From Cytophagales bacterium (GTDB lineage: Bacteria; Bacteroidota; Bacteroidia; Cytophagales; Cyclobacteriaceae): 64,000 nucleotides of DNA. Below are positions 18,002 to 27,228 of the stretch, piece by piece. Position 1 is the stretch's first letter. Each line of letters opens with the position of its first letter. The translations under genes and the position numbers were made by a program. The stretch lies in the NCBI GenBank assembly GCA_017303795.1, contig JAFLBR010000007.1:1-64000 (forward strand). Direction: 5' to 3'. Below the pieces are notes generated by a model that saw only the letters and a list, made by a program, of their open reading frames with translations, ran no database searches and was not told the origin of the DNA.

Positions 18002-18907
18002 ATGTCTATCATCAAAGTTATTACTATGCGTTACTTCTATTTCATTGCCGGTGTTCTAATCTTAACAAGCTGTGGCAAACCCAGTCGCGAAGAAACTTCT
18101 CAACAGATTGAAAGTATTCTAAGCAAACCCAAAGGCACATTTGCAGTGGCTTATAAAGATTTACTTACCGGTGAAGAAATTCTGATTAATGAACACCTGC
18201 TTTTTCATGCGGCCAGCACCATGAAAACACCGGTAATGGCCGAGGTTTACCGACAGGTAGCAGAAGGTAAATTTTCGTTGAAAGATTCTATCCTGATAAA
18301 AAATGAATTCGTTAGCATTCTGGATGGCAGCACCTTTTCAATAACCCGCGAGTCGGATAGCGATACACTCATCTACGATCACATAGGTGAGAAGAGAACC
18401 GTATATTCATTAATGTATGACATGATTATCATCAGCAGTAACCTGGCAACAAACCTGATTGTGGAATTAGTGGATGCAAAAAATGTAACCCAAACCATGC
18501 GCAACATGGGCGCGAATGATATTCAGGTGCTGCGTGGTGTGGAAGATACCAAAGCCTACGAAGCTGGAATGAGCAATCAGGTAACGGCTTACGATCTGAT
18601 GTTGCTCTTTGAAAAAATTGATAAAGAAGAAATTGTAAATGCCGAAGCCAGTATGGCGATGATGGACATTTTACTAGATCAGAAGTTTAATGATATTATA
18701 CCAGCCAATCTTCCTGCTGATATTAAAGTGGCGCATAAAACGGGTTCTATCACTGCGGTTCGGCACGATAGCGGAATTGTATTTCTTCCTGACGGAAAAA
18801 AATATGTGCTTGTATTACTATCGAAAGACTTAGAAGATGAACAGACCGGTATTCAGGCTATGGCCGAGGTATCGGAAGTTTTGTATCAGTACACGGTTCA
18901 GAGGTAA
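18002..18907 (+). CDS. Class A beta-lactamase-like serine hydrolase lipoprotein
   Basis: A 301-residue protein. Lipobox LTSC puts the lipid Cys at 24. It has the SxxK motif STMK (Ser72, Lys75), an SSN in place of SDN (143-145) and KTG at 244-246, so the penicillin-recognising fold is complete. The usual class A omega-loop ExxLN is not evident; the region reads RGVEDTKAYEAG. It may therefore be a transpeptidase/carboxypeptidase-like or weak hydrolase rather than a true beta-lactamase. Met9 (18026) is an alternative start. Confidence 0.82.
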   Translation: MSIIKVITMRYFYFIAGVLILTSCGKPSREETSQQIESILSKPKGTFAVAYKDLLTGEEILINEHLLFHAASTMKTPVMAEVYRQVAEGKFSLKDSILIKNEFVSILDGSTFSITRESDSDTLIYDHIGEKRTVYSLMYDMIIISSNLATNLIVELVDAKNVTQTMRNMGANDIQVLRGVEDTKAYEAGMSNQVTAYDLMLLFEKIDKEEIVNAEASMAMMDILLDQKFNDIIPANLPADIKVAHKTGSITAVRHDSGIVFLPDGKKYVLVLLSKDLEDEQTGIQAMAEVSEVLYQYTVQR

Positions 18908-18908
18908 A

Positions 18909-20492
18909 TCAATCCTTAAACTCGCTGGTAAAATGAAAGTTGATTTCAGGAAAGTTATCCTGCACCATTTGTAACCACGCGCGCGATTCGGCCATAAACA
19001 CCAGCTTATCATCTTTATCGCGGGCTATGTGGCGTTGTTTCGAATCAATAAACTCATGCAGCTTCTTAGGGTCTTTGCTGCTAATCCAACACGCCTTGTA
19101 AATATTCTGTCCGGCAAATTCTGCCGAAGCATTGTATTCGTTTTTTAACCGGAACTGAATTACTTCAAACTGCAGTGCACCCACCACACCTACTACTTTT
19201 CGTTTTCCTAATTCGTACGTAAATAACTGGGCCACCCCTTCTTCCATCAACTGCAACAAACCTTTGTCCAGTTGTTTGGTCTTCATGGCATCTTTGTTAA
19301 TCACCTCTTTAAAAATCTCAGGCGAAAAACTTGGAATACCCGTGTACATCACCTTCTCACCATCGGTAAGCGTATCGCCAATTTTAAGATTACCGGTATC
19401 GTACAAACCAACAATATCGCCCGGCCAGGCTTCATCTACGGTCTCGCGATCTTGCGCCATAAAGGCGGTAGCATTTGAAAATCGAATACCCTTCTCTTGC
19501 CTTACGTGATAATAGTTGGTAGCGCGTTCAAACTTACCCGAACATACTCGCAAAAATGCAATGCGGTTACGATGCTTCGGATCCATGTTAGCATGAATCT
19601 TAAAAATAAAACCCGAGAACTTATTTTCTTCCGGTTTTATTTCGCGCACGGTTGTTTCGCGCGGAATGGGGGTAGGTGCAATGCGAATGAATGTATCCAA
19701 CAACTCCTTCACACCAAAATTATTTACGGCACTTCCAAAAAAAACGGGTGCTACATTACCCGCTAAATAATCGGTTACATCAAACTCCGGATACACACCT
19801 TCAAGCAATTCTACATCGGCTCGTAATTGTTTGGCGTAATTTTCACCAACCAGTTTTTCTAATTGTTCGTTATGAATATCTGATATTTCAATTCCCTCCT
19901 CTACCGTTACTTTGCTGGCGGTAAACAGTTGCAAAGTTTTTTCATACAGGTTGTAAACGCCTTTAAAAGTTTTACCCATACTAATGGGCCAACTGAGCGG
20001 CCTTACTTTTATTCCCAGCTTCTCCTCCACCTCATCCAGCAATTCAAACGGGTCACGACCCTCACGATCAAGTTTGTTAATAAAACACAAAACGGGCGTG
20101 CTGCGCATGCGGCAAACCTCCATCAGCTTTTCCGTTTGCGCTTCAACACCCTTCACACAATCAATTACCATAATCACGCTATCTACCGCAGTTAATGTGC
20201 GGTAGGTATCTTCCGCAAAATCCTGGTGACCGGGTGTATCGAGTAGATTGATCTTAATGTCTTTATAATTAAAACCCATTACCGAAGTAGCCACTGAAAT
20301 ACCACGTTGTTTTTCAATCTCCATCCAGTCGCTGCGGGCATGGTCTTTTATCTTCGATGACTTTACTGCACCGGCCTTTTGAATGGCCCCGCCAAAAAGC
20401 AAAAGTTTTTCTGTGAGCGTAGTTTTACCGGCATCGGGGTGGCTAATGATTCCGAATGTTCTGCGCTTGGCTATTTCTTGTTCGAGTGTCAT
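18909..20492 (-). CDS. prfC: Peptide chain release factor 3
   Basis: A 527-residue translational GTPase that recycles RF1/RF2. G1 [16 protein letters not shown]3 DTPGHQDF, G4 [10 protein letters not shown], then domains II and III of RF3 type ([27 protein letters not shown]). The length is normal. It converges on the beta-lactamase-like gene with one base between stops. Confidence 0.97.
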   Translation of the reverse strand: MTLEQEIAKRRTFGIISHPDAGKTTLTEKLLLFGGAIQKAGAVKSSKIKDHARSDWMEIEKQRGISVATSVMGFNYKDIKINLLDTPGHQDFAEDTYRTLTAVDSVIMVIDCVKGVEAQTEKLMEVCRMRSTPVLCFINKLDREGRDPFELLDEVEEKLGIKVRPLSWPISMGKTFKGVYNLYEKTLQLFTASKVTVEEGIEISDIHNEQLEKLVGENYAKQLRADVELLEGVYPEFDVTDYLAGNVAPVFFGSAVNNFGVKELLDTFIRIAPTPIPRETTVREIKPEENKFSGFIFKIHANMDPKHRNRIAFLRVCSGKFERATNYYHVRQEKGIRFSNATAFMAQDRETVDEAWPGDIVGLYDTGNLKIGDTLTDGEKVMYTGIPSFSPEIFKEVINKDAMKTKQLDKGLLQLMEEGVAQLFTYELGKRKVVGVVGALQFEVIQFRLKNEYNASAEFAGQNIYKACWISSKDPKKLHEFIDSKQRHIARDKDDKLVFMAESRAWLQMVQDNFPEINFHFTSEFKD

Positions 20493-20502
20493 ACTGAGGG
20501 CG

Positions 20503-20510
20503 CAAAAGTA
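20503..20510 (-). promoter_or_regulatory. Promoter -7 box for prfC (TACTTTTG)
   Basis: The minus strand reads TACTTTTGCGCCC, matching TANNTTTG, eleven bases before the ATG. No clear -33 TTTG. Confidence 0.6.
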
Positions 20511-20678
20511 AAGGAATTGACCGTTTTCTTATCAGGTCTAAGCTGCTTTGTAACGAAAATTGAAAAATTTTATCAGATAGTTCTACCGAAGTGACTGCAG
20601 GAACTGATTAAATACTCCACTCAAAATTTTAAGTCAGAAAATCAACTAAACCTGAAGCACGACTATTATTTTTAGAAT

Positions 20679-21296
20679 ATGTATTCACAACAAAACCTGT
20701 TTGTAAGTATTATTCTATTAATCGCTGTGTCTAGTGGATTTGATCACACAGCTGATGCACAAACATATGGTTTCAGGCTAGGACCCAACTTTGTAAATCA
20801 ACGGTTGAGGGATGGAGCTCAGATTGTAAAGCCTGGTGCAACCGTACGTTTTCATGCAGGCGTATTTATCAACTCCGAAATCGACAAAAATTTCTGCGTT
20901 CAGATTGAAATTGGGTATAGCGGTTTGGGGCATCAACAAAATCCCTACAATAACCCAGGAAGCGGAAAGTACGAATACGGTACTGCCGGAATTGTCTTAA
21001 AGTATTACCCAAATCAGAAACTAAGCATTCTGGCTGGCCCTCAACTCGGTTATCTGCTTGGTGGAAAAACATCTGCCGGCCAAAATGTTGCCGATTTACC
21101 GCCTGACAGAGACGACCTAAATGCAGTAATTGGTGCTGAATTTTATCCCGTGCGGCTACTTGGTGTTGGATTAAGATATAACCTTGGATTATCTAATATC
21201 AAAACAATCTCAATTGATCGGCAGTACAATAGAGCAATTCAGCTCTCACTTATTCTAAGAATACCAGGGTATCAACTTAAGGAATCAGGTTATTAG
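20679..21296 (+). CDS. Outer-membrane beta-barrel protein (PorT-like fold)
   Basis: A 205-residue exported protein. Signal peptide about 1-28 ending HTADAQ, then a strand-rich domain starting YGFRLGPNFVNQRL and containing FHAGVFINSEIDKNFCVQIEIGYSG in pieces, typical of the Bacteroidota outer-membrane-barrel (PorT-like) group. Monocistronic by spacing. Function unknown. Confidence 0.75.
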   Translation: MYSQQNLFVSIILLIAVSSGFDHTADAQTYGFRLGPNFVNQRLRDGAQIVKPGATVRFHAGVFINSEIDKNFCVQIEIGYSGLGHQQNPYNNPGSGKYEYGTAGIVLKYYPNQKLSILAGPQLGYLLGGKTSAGQNVADLPPDRDDLNAVIGAEFYPVRLLGVGLRYNLGLSNIKTISIDRQYNRAIQLSLILRIPGYQLKESGY

Positions 21297-21354
21297 TTCT
21301 CAATTCTTTTGGCAACAACTGCCACTCTGTCACCTTTTCCAACCCCAAAACCCC

Positions 21355-21371
21355 TTGGCATAACCCTTGTT
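21355..21371 (+). promoter_or_regulatory. -24/-12 (sigma-54-like) promoter motif upstream of dnaK
   Basis: TTGGCATAACCCTTGTT has the TGGCA/TTG elements at sigma-54 spacing and shares 13 of 17 bases with the grpE motif at 5791. No TANNTTTG box is present before dnaK. The start site would be near 21381, giving a ~38-base leader. A 6-base dyad AACCCT/AGGGTT overlaps it. Confidence 0.5.
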
Positions 21372-21418
21372 CATAGGGTTTTCGCTTAAAAATCTGTAAT
21401 TAAAAACTAAACATAGTC

Positions 21419-23326
21419 ATGGGAAAAATTATTGGAATCGACTTAGGAACCACCAACTCGTGCGTAGCCGTAATGGAAGGCAACGAACCTGTGGTGATAG
21501 CCAACAGCGAAGGCCGCAGAACAACACCAAGTATTGTGGGCTTTCTGGATAACGGTAAAGGCGAACGCAAAGTGGGTGATCCTGCCAAGCGCCAGGCGAT
21601 TACCAATCCAAAAAATACCGTTTCGTCTATCAAACGCTTCATGGGTAAAAAATTTGCCGATGTAGATAGTGAAAAGAAAATCGTAAGCTATCAGGTAGAA
21701 AGTGGCAACAATGATACCGTGCGCGTACGCATTGGAGATCGGTTATATACACCACAGGAAATTTCAGCTATGATTCTTCAAAAAATGAAGAGCACTGCCG
21801 AAGATTATCTTGGCACAACTGTAACCGAAGCCATTGTTACAGTACCTGCTTACTTTAACGATGCCGAACGTCAGGCAACCAAAGAAGCCGGCCAGATTGC
21901 CGGGCTTGATGTAAAGCGAATTATCAACGAGCCGACTGCTGCTGCGCTGGCATATGGTCTTGATAAGAAAAACAAAGACATGAAAATCGCTGTCTACGAT
22001 TTAGGCGGTGGAACATTTGATGTGTCTATATTAGAACTAGGCGATGGCGTGTTCGAAGTAAAATCTACTAATGGTGATGTACACCTGGGTGGCGATGATT
22101 TCGACATGCGCATTATGAACTGGTTGGCCGATGAATTTAAAGCCGACAAAAACATCGACTTGCGCAAAGACCCGATGGCGTTACAACGCTTGAAAGAAGC
22201 CTCTGAAAAAGCAAAGATTGAACTATCAAGTTCAAACGAAACTGAAATCAATCTTCCGTACATCACTTCCGTGGATGGTGTGCCTGAGCACTTGGTGAAG
22301 AAACTCTCGCGTGCTAAGTTCGAGCAATTGAGCGATGATTTGATTCGCAGAACACTGGAGCCTTGCCGCAAAGCGATTGAAGATTCAGGTTATTCTGTTG
22401 GTCAGATTGATGAAGTAATTCTGGTGGGTGGTTCAACCCGTATTCCGCGCATTGTAGAAGAAGTAGAAAAGTTCTTCGGCAAAAAACCTTCTAAGGGTGT
22501 AAACCCCGATGAAGTGGTAGCTGTTGGTGCTGCTATTCAGGGCGGTGTGTTAACGGGCGAAGTGAAAGATGTATTGTTGTTGGATGTTACTCCACTATCC
22601 CTAGGTATCGAAACCATGGGTGGTGTGTTTACCAAGTTAATTTCATCCAACACAACTATTCCATCCAAAAAATCAGAAGTATTTTCAACGGCATCCGACA
22701 ATCAACCTTCGGTAGAAATACACGTGTTGCAAGGTGAACGTGAAATGGCGCAGTATAATCGCACCATTGGGCGCTTCCACTTAGATGGTATTCCACCTGC
22801 ACAACGCGGTATGCCTAAAATTGAAGTAACCTTCGATATCGATGCTAATGGTATTCTGCATGTAAGTGCAAAAGATCAGGGTACTGGTAAAGAACAAAAA
22901 ATCCGGATCGAAGCTTCGAGCGGTTTAACGGAAGCCGAAATCAAAAAGATGAAGGAAGAAGCAGAAGCGAATGCGGATAAAGATAAGAAAGAAAAAGAGC
23001 GTGTGGATAAACTTAACCAGGCCGATTCACTCATCTTCCAGTCTGAAAAACAACTGAAAGAATTTGGTGATAAACTTTCTGAAGGAAACAAGACTGCTAT
23101 TAACGCTGCGCTGGAAAAACTGAAAGAAGCACATAAGAGTCAGGATCTGGCAGCAATTGATCAGGCTGTTACCAACCTGAACAATGCATGGCAGGCTGCT
23201 TCGCAGGAAATGTACCAGGGTGGTGCGCAACAAAATGCAGGCGCCAACAATACGCAATCAACTGAAACTAACACCGGAACTTCAGGTGGTGGCGCTACCG
23301 ATGTAGAGTATGAAGAAGTGAAGTAA
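21419..23326 (+). CDS. dnaK: Chaperone DnaK (Hsp70)
   Basis: A 635-residue ATP-dependent chaperone. [16 protein letters not shown] at the start, phosphate-2 motif [24 protein letters not shown], the linker [14 protein letters not shown], then substrate-binding and lid domains and a Gly/Thr/Asn-rich tail ending DVEYEEVK. It works with GrpE and DnaJ, encoded at 5.8-7.6 kb, and is monocistronic with its own terminator. Confidence 0.98.
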   Translation: MGKIIGIDLGTTNSCVAVMEGNEPVVIANSEGRRTTPSIVGFLDNGKGERKVGDPAKRQAITNPKNTVSSIKRFMGKKFADVDSEKKIVSYQVESGNNDTVRVRIGDRLYTPQEISAMILQKMKSTAEDYLGTTVTEAIVTVPAYFNDAERQATKEAGQIAGLDVKRIINEPTAAALAYGLDKKNKDMKIAVYDLGGGTFDVSILELGDGVFEVKSTNGDVHLGGDDFDMRIMNWLADEFKADKNIDLRKDPMALQRLKEASEKAKIELSSSNETEINLPYITSVDGVPEHLVKKLSRAKFEQLSDDLIRRTLEPCRKAIEDSGYSVGQIDEVILVGGSTRIPRIVEEVEKFFGKKPSKGVNPDEVVAVGAAIQGGVLTGEVKDVLLLDVTPLSLGIETMGGVFTKLISSNTTIPSKKSEVFSTASDNQPSVEIHVLQGEREMAQYNRTIGRFHLDGIPPAQRGMPKIEVTFDIDANGILHVSAKDQGTGKEQKIRIEASSGLTEAEIKKMKEEAEANADKDKKEKERVDKLNQADSLIFQSEKQLKEFGDKLSEGNKTAINAALEKLKEAHKSQDLAAIDQAVTNLNNAWQAASQEMYQGGAQQNAGANNTQSTETNTGTSGGGATDVEYEEVK

Positions 23327-23347
23327 TCTTCACCAACCAAACTAACG

Positions 23348-23381
23348 GCCCTTTGGATTAAAAATTCAAAGGGCTTTTTTT
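23348..23381 (+). terminator. Intrinsic terminator of dnaK
   Basis: GCCCTTTG (23348-23355) pairs with CAAAGGGC (23367-23374) and is followed by seven T. Confidence 0.9.
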
Positions 23382-23402
23382 ATGGCTTCATCTCTCTTCA
23401 CT

Positions 23403-23410
23403 TATCTTTG
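23403..23410 (+). promoter_or_regulatory. Promoter -7 box for aspartokinase (TATCTTTG)
   Basis: TATCTTTG followed by GCAGCCCTTA, identical over 17 bases to the hpt promoter region at 2814. The leader to ATG 23436 is about 18-20 bases. Confidence 0.7.
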
Positions 23411-23435
23411 CAGCCCTTACATAATCCTGGTAAAA

Positions 23436-24755
23436 ATGTTAGTAGTAAAATTTGGTGGCACCTCGGTAGGCAAGCCCGAGCGAATGAAGAAGATTGCAAA
23501 CTTAGTGTTGGGCATGCCGGGTAAGAAGATTGTCGTGCTATCTGCGCTAAGCGGAACTACCAATGCCTTGGTGCGCATTGGCGATAGCTTGCTGGCACAA
23601 CAACAAACAACCGCGAATCAGGAAATTGCCGAACTGGAAAAACATTATCTGCAATTCATAAAAGAACTTTACGCTGGCGAAGCCCATCAGGCTATTGGGC
23701 AGGAAATTGTAAGCCGCTATTTCAGTTTATTTCGTCTGCTGGCTGCAGGCCGGTTTGACGATCGCAGTTACCGCGAGTTGCTGGCTCAAGGTGAGTTAAT
23801 CTCAACCGAACTTTTCTATCATCATCTGCAAGAGAAAAAAATTTCGGCAAGACTGTTACCGGCTCTGCACTTCATGTCTATCGATGAAAATCATGAACCT
23901 GAATTGGAGAAAATAAGCGAGCGCCTGAAGCCGATCTTAGAAACCATGAGCACGGTAGAAATTCTGGTTACACAAGGTTACATCTGCCGAAACCATCGCA
24001 ATGAGATTGATAACTTAAAACGCGGTGGTAGCGATTACACAGCATCATTAATTGGCGCTGCTATACGAGCAGAAGAGATTCAAATCTGGACAGATATTGA
24101 TGGCATGCATAATAATGATCCCCGTATTGTTAAAAAAACATTGCCTATTGCTGAACTTACGTTCGATGAAGCTTCGGAGTTGGCATACTTTGGTGCCAAA
24201 ATTCTTCACCCCTCCACCATTGTGCCTGCACAGAAATACCATGTACCGGTACGCTTAAAAAATACGATGGATGAAAAGGCTGCGGGCACCATTATTAGCG
24301 ATAAAGGTAGCCGTGGCCAGTTTAAAGCCATTGCTGCCAAAGATGATATTACAGCAATCAAGATTAAGTCATCGCGCATGTTGCTGGCATATGGATTTTT
24401 AAGAAAAGTGTTTGAAGTGTTTGAGCGCTACAAAACACCCATCGATATGATTTCTACTTCAGAAGTAGCCGTATCCGTTACCATTGACGATAACAAAAAC
24501 CTGAACCTGATTCTGGAAGAGCTAAAAAGTTTTGGAACGATTGAAGTTGATACCGATCAGTCTATCATTTGTATTGTGGGTAATCACCTGTCAGAAAAAG
24601 AAGGTGTGCTAAAAGATGTGTTTCAATCGTTGGCAGAAATTCCTATCCGTATGGTTTCGTATGGTGGAAGCCCCAACAACATTTCTATTCTTGTCGGAAC
24701 GACTCATAAAGAAAAAGCACTTACACTTTTAAACAGCGGATTGTTTAATCTGTAA
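23436..24755 (+). CDS. lysC: Aspartokinase (monofunctional)
   Basis: A 439-residue enzyme that phosphorylates aspartate in Lys/Thr/Met synthesis. KFGGTSVG at 5-12, a kinase domain with LKRGGSDYTASLIGAAI and WTDIDGMHNNDPR, then two C-terminal ACT-type regulatory domains (from about 305; MISTSEVAVSVTIDD, IVGNHLSEKEG). The frame is open from 23382, but that start lies upstream of the -7 box; ATG 23436 gives the standard N-terminus. Fusion to homoserine dehydrogenase is absent. Confidence 0.95.
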   Translation: MLVVKFGGTSVGKPERMKKIANLVLGMPGKKIVVLSALSGTTNALVRIGDSLLAQQQTTANQEIAELEKHYLQFIKELYAGEAHQAIGQEIVSRYFSLFRLLAAGRFDDRSYRELLAQGELISTELFYHHLQEKKISARLLPALHFMSIDENHEPELEKISERLKPILETMSTVEILVTQGYICRNHRNEIDNLKRGGSDYTASLIGAAIRAEEIQIWTDIDGMHNNDPRIVKKTLPIAELTFDEASELAYFGAKILHPSTIVPAQKYHVPVRLKNTMDEKAAGTIISDKGSRGQFKAIAAKDDITAIKIKSSRMLLAYGFLRKVFEVFERYKTPIDMISTSEVAVSVTIDDNKNLNLILEELKSFGTIEVDTDQSIICIVGNHLSEKEGVLKDVFQSLAEIPIRMVSYGGSPNNISILVGTTHKEKALTLLNSGLFNL

Positions 24756-24759
24756 AACA

Positions 24760-24793
24760 AGGCGTCAAGACCGCTCAGAGCGTTCAGACGCCT
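24760..24793. repeat. Nested intergenic palindrome
   Basis: Outer arms AGGCGTC/GACGCCT (24760-24766, 24787-24793) enclose an inner dyad CGCTC-A-GAGCG (24772-24782). No T-tract follows. It belongs with the other T-less intergenic palindromes of this window. Confidence 0.65.
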
Positions 24794-24812
24794 AACGTGT
24801 TAACTAATAAAG

Positions 24813-24844
24813 AAGCTGTCTGTAAAACTATGGGCAGCTTTTTC
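24813..24844 (+). terminator. Intrinsic terminator after aspartokinase
   Basis: AAGCTGTCT (24813-24821) pairs with GGGCAGCTT (24832-24840) using two G-U pairs, then a run of T. Its position argues that the EamA gene starts after it, not at TTG/GTG codons upstream. Confidence 0.75.
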
Positions 24845-24859
24845 TATTATTGTTGGTTC

Positions 24860-25741
24860 GTGAAAAACAATACAACTTATCTGCTAACTGGTCTTTCCTT
24901 TTCGGTGCTTTGGGCTTCGGCTTCCATTGCCGGTAAGTTTGGGTTAACCTCAGCCGAGCCGTTATTTTTTTTCACCATTCGGTTTCTGATTGCTGGTGCT
25001 GTGCTTTTGGCCTATGCCCATCTATTTAAAAAGTATCGCCTGCCATTGGGTAAAGAGTGGCAACACCTCGCCATCTTTGGCGCATTCAACACTGCGCTTT
25101 ATCTGGGCATTTTTATAATAGCGCTTCAATTTATTACCGCGGGCATCACTGCATTGGCCATTGCACTCAATCCTTTGTTTATTAGTCTGCTTTCTTCTCT
25201 ACTTAATAAACGAAAAGTAAAATGGTTGGAGTGGGGTAGCATTACGCTGGGTCTTGCGGGCGTGCTGGTTGCCGCGCTTCCGTTATTACAATTGGAATCT
25301 ATTTCGGTAACAGGCTTGTTGCTATTGGGCCTTAGTATGATAACCTATTCTATTGGTGCCGTTTATTATGCCGGGCAAAAATGGACGCTGGATCGGGTAA
25401 GCATTAATGGGTGGCAGGTTTTACTGGGCGGATTAATGACGGCTCCATTTGCTTTACTCCTGCACCAACCCGGCTCAAATCAATTCGATGCTCCATTCTG
25501 GCTTTCGCTAGTCTGGTTGGTGGTGCCGGTATCAATTATTGCTGTTAACCTCTGGCTTATTTTATTAAAGACCGATGCCGTAAAGGCATCTATCTGGTTA
25601 TACTTGTGCCCTATTTTTGGACTCATGCTTTCTGCATTGTTATTGAATGAGCCTTTAACGTTGTACACCTGGTTAGGAACCGCCTTGGTATTGGGTGCAG
25701 TATTTATCGGCCAGCAAAAAAACTATTCAGTCAAATCCTGA
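24860..25741 (+). CDS. EamA/DMT-family transporter
   Basis: A 293-residue inner-membrane protein with about ten helices in two EamA repeats (LTGLSFSVLWASASIAGKFGL in the first, LLLLGLSMITYSIGAVYYAGQKW in the second, read in pieces). The frame extends up to 24797, but that region contains the preceding terminator; GTG 24860 (MKNNTTYLLTG) is preferred. The drug/metabolite transporter family exports amino acids or metabolites; the substrate is not known here. Confidence 0.85.
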   Translation: MKNNTTYLLTGLSFSVLWASASIAGKFGLTSAEPLFFFTIRFLIAGAVLLAYAHLFKKYRLPLGKEWQHLAIFGAFNTALYLGIFIIALQFITAGITALAIALNPLFISLLSSLLNKRKVKWLEWGSITLGLAGVLVAALPLLQLESISVTGLLLLGLSMITYSIGAVYYAGQKWTLDRVSINGWQVLLGGLMTAPFALLLHQPGSNQFDAPFWLSLVWLVVPVSIIAVNLWLILLKTDAVKASIWLYLCPIFGLMLSALLLNEPLTLYTWLGTALVLGAVFIGQQKNYSVKS

Positions 25742-25902
25742 ATTCAAAAACCGTTTTCAGCCCTTGCTGTATTTCAGGAGCTGCCGTTTATCAGTTTTAT
25801 AACCCAAAATTAATATCTGCGCTGGTCTGCAATATTTATCTTGCTTCCTTCGCAGGGACTTAAGTTTTATTTTATATTTACCTACTACCAACCTGATTGC
25901 CT

Positions 25903-27228
25903 ATGGAAGCAATTGTTATCATCCTCTTCGTTGTTGGCTACCTTGCCATTGCGCTTGAACATCCCATCAAAATAAATAAAACTGCTTCGGCTCTCCTTAC
26001 GGGAGTTATTTGCTGGACGATTTATGCAGTCTCATCACCCGATCACATCGAAGAAATTGGTCACCACCTGGGCGAACATCTGGGTGAGATTGCGGCCATC
26101 CTCTTTTTCCTGATGGGCGCTATGACTATTGTGGAGTTGGTTGATGCTTACCAGGGTTTTAAAATTATTACCGACCGCATCAATACAAGAAATCCAAAAA
26201 AGCTTTTGTGGATTATTTGCAGTGTAACATTTGTGTTATCTGCCATTCTCGATAACCTCACTACTTCTATTGTAATGATCTCGCTTATCCGCAAGCTCGT
26301 ACCCAATAAAGACATGCGTTTGTTTTTTGCGGGCATGATTGTGATTGCCGCGAATGCAGGTGGAGCGTGGTCGCCTATTGGCGATGTTACTACTACCATG
26401 CTTTGGATTGGTGGCCAGATTTCATCAGGCAATATTATGCTAACACTGTTCCTTCCAAGTTTGGTGTGTATGGTGGTTCCGTTAATCTATTTACAATTCA
26501 CACTTAAGGGCGAGTTGGGTCACGCAGGTAGCCATAATCAAGAACATAGTTCCGAAGGACACGGTCATGGCCATGGATCTGGTAAACCTATTAAAGGGCA
26601 ACTAACCATGCTTATTATGGGCGTTGGTGGTTTAATTTCAGTACCAATTTTCAAAACCGTAACGCATCTTCCTCCTTACCTCGGCATGTTGCTGGCATTA
26701 GGCGTGTTGTGGGTAGTATCAGAACTTATTAACCCCGACATGGACGAAGCCGAGAAACGACCTTATACCGCGGCCGGTGCGCTTACGCGGATTGATGTAC
26801 CAAGTGTACTTTTCTTCCTTGGGATTTTACTTGCTGTTGGCGCACTACAGTCCATGAATATATTAACCAGTTTCTCTGGTTGGCTGGATTCAACATTGGG
26901 CGATCAACGCATTATTATAACATTAATTGGTATGCTCTCAGCCATAGTAGATAACGTGCCGTTGGTTGCCGCCAGCATGGGTATGTACGATATGAATGTA
27001 TATTATCAGGATCACCTGATCTGGGAATACCTGGCGTATTGTGCAGGTACCGGTGGCAGTATTTTAATTATTGGTTCGGCAGCTGGTGTAGCCGTTATGG
27101 GTATGGAGAAAATTGATTTTATCTGGTACCTGAAGCGTATCTCGCTGTTGGCTATGTTAGGTTATTTTGCTGGTGCCATTATCTACCTTATCATTCAACC
27201 TTATTTGGCGGTACATCCTCCGGTTTAA
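25903..27228 (+). CDS. nhaD: NhaD-type Na+/H+ antiporter
   Basis: A 441-residue inner-membrane antiporter with about eleven helices and the NhaD landmarks SAILDNLTTSIVMISL, ANAGGAWSPIGDVTTTMLW and SAIVDNVPLVAASMGMYD. ATG 25903 is preferred over TTG 25897. A cytoplasmic or periplasmic loop at about 207-228 is unusually His-rich (HNQEHSSEGHGHGHGSG). Upstream, a TATCTTGC resembling the -7 box occurs near 25836. The gene converges on the dehydrogenase with a 4-base overlap. Confidence 0.92.
   Translation: MEAIVIILFVVGYLAIALEHPIKINKTASALLTGVICWTIYAVSSPDHIEEIGHHLGEHLGEIAAILFFLMGAMTIVELVDAYQGFKIITDRINTRNPKKLLWIICSVTFVLSAILDNLTTSIVMISLIRKLVPNKDMRLFFAGMIVIAANAGGAWSPIGDVTTTMLWIGGQISSGNIMLTLFLPSLVCMVVPLIYLQFTLKGELGHAGSHNQEHSSEGHGHGHGSGKPIKGQLTMLIMGVGGLISVPIFKTVTHLPPYLGMLLALGVLWVVSELINPDMDEAEKRPYTAAGALTRIDVPSVLFFLGILLAVGALQSMNILTSFSGWLDSTLGDQRIIITLIGMLSAIVDNVPLVAASMGMYDMNVYYQDHLIWEYLAYCAGTGGSILIIGSAAGVAVMGMEKIDFIWYLKRISLLAMLGYFAGAIIYLIIQPYLAVHPPV

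Noticed and set aside
21994-22371. Minus-strand open frame of 125 residues
   Set aside because: Lies wholly inside dnaK; Ser-rich shadow of dnaK codons.
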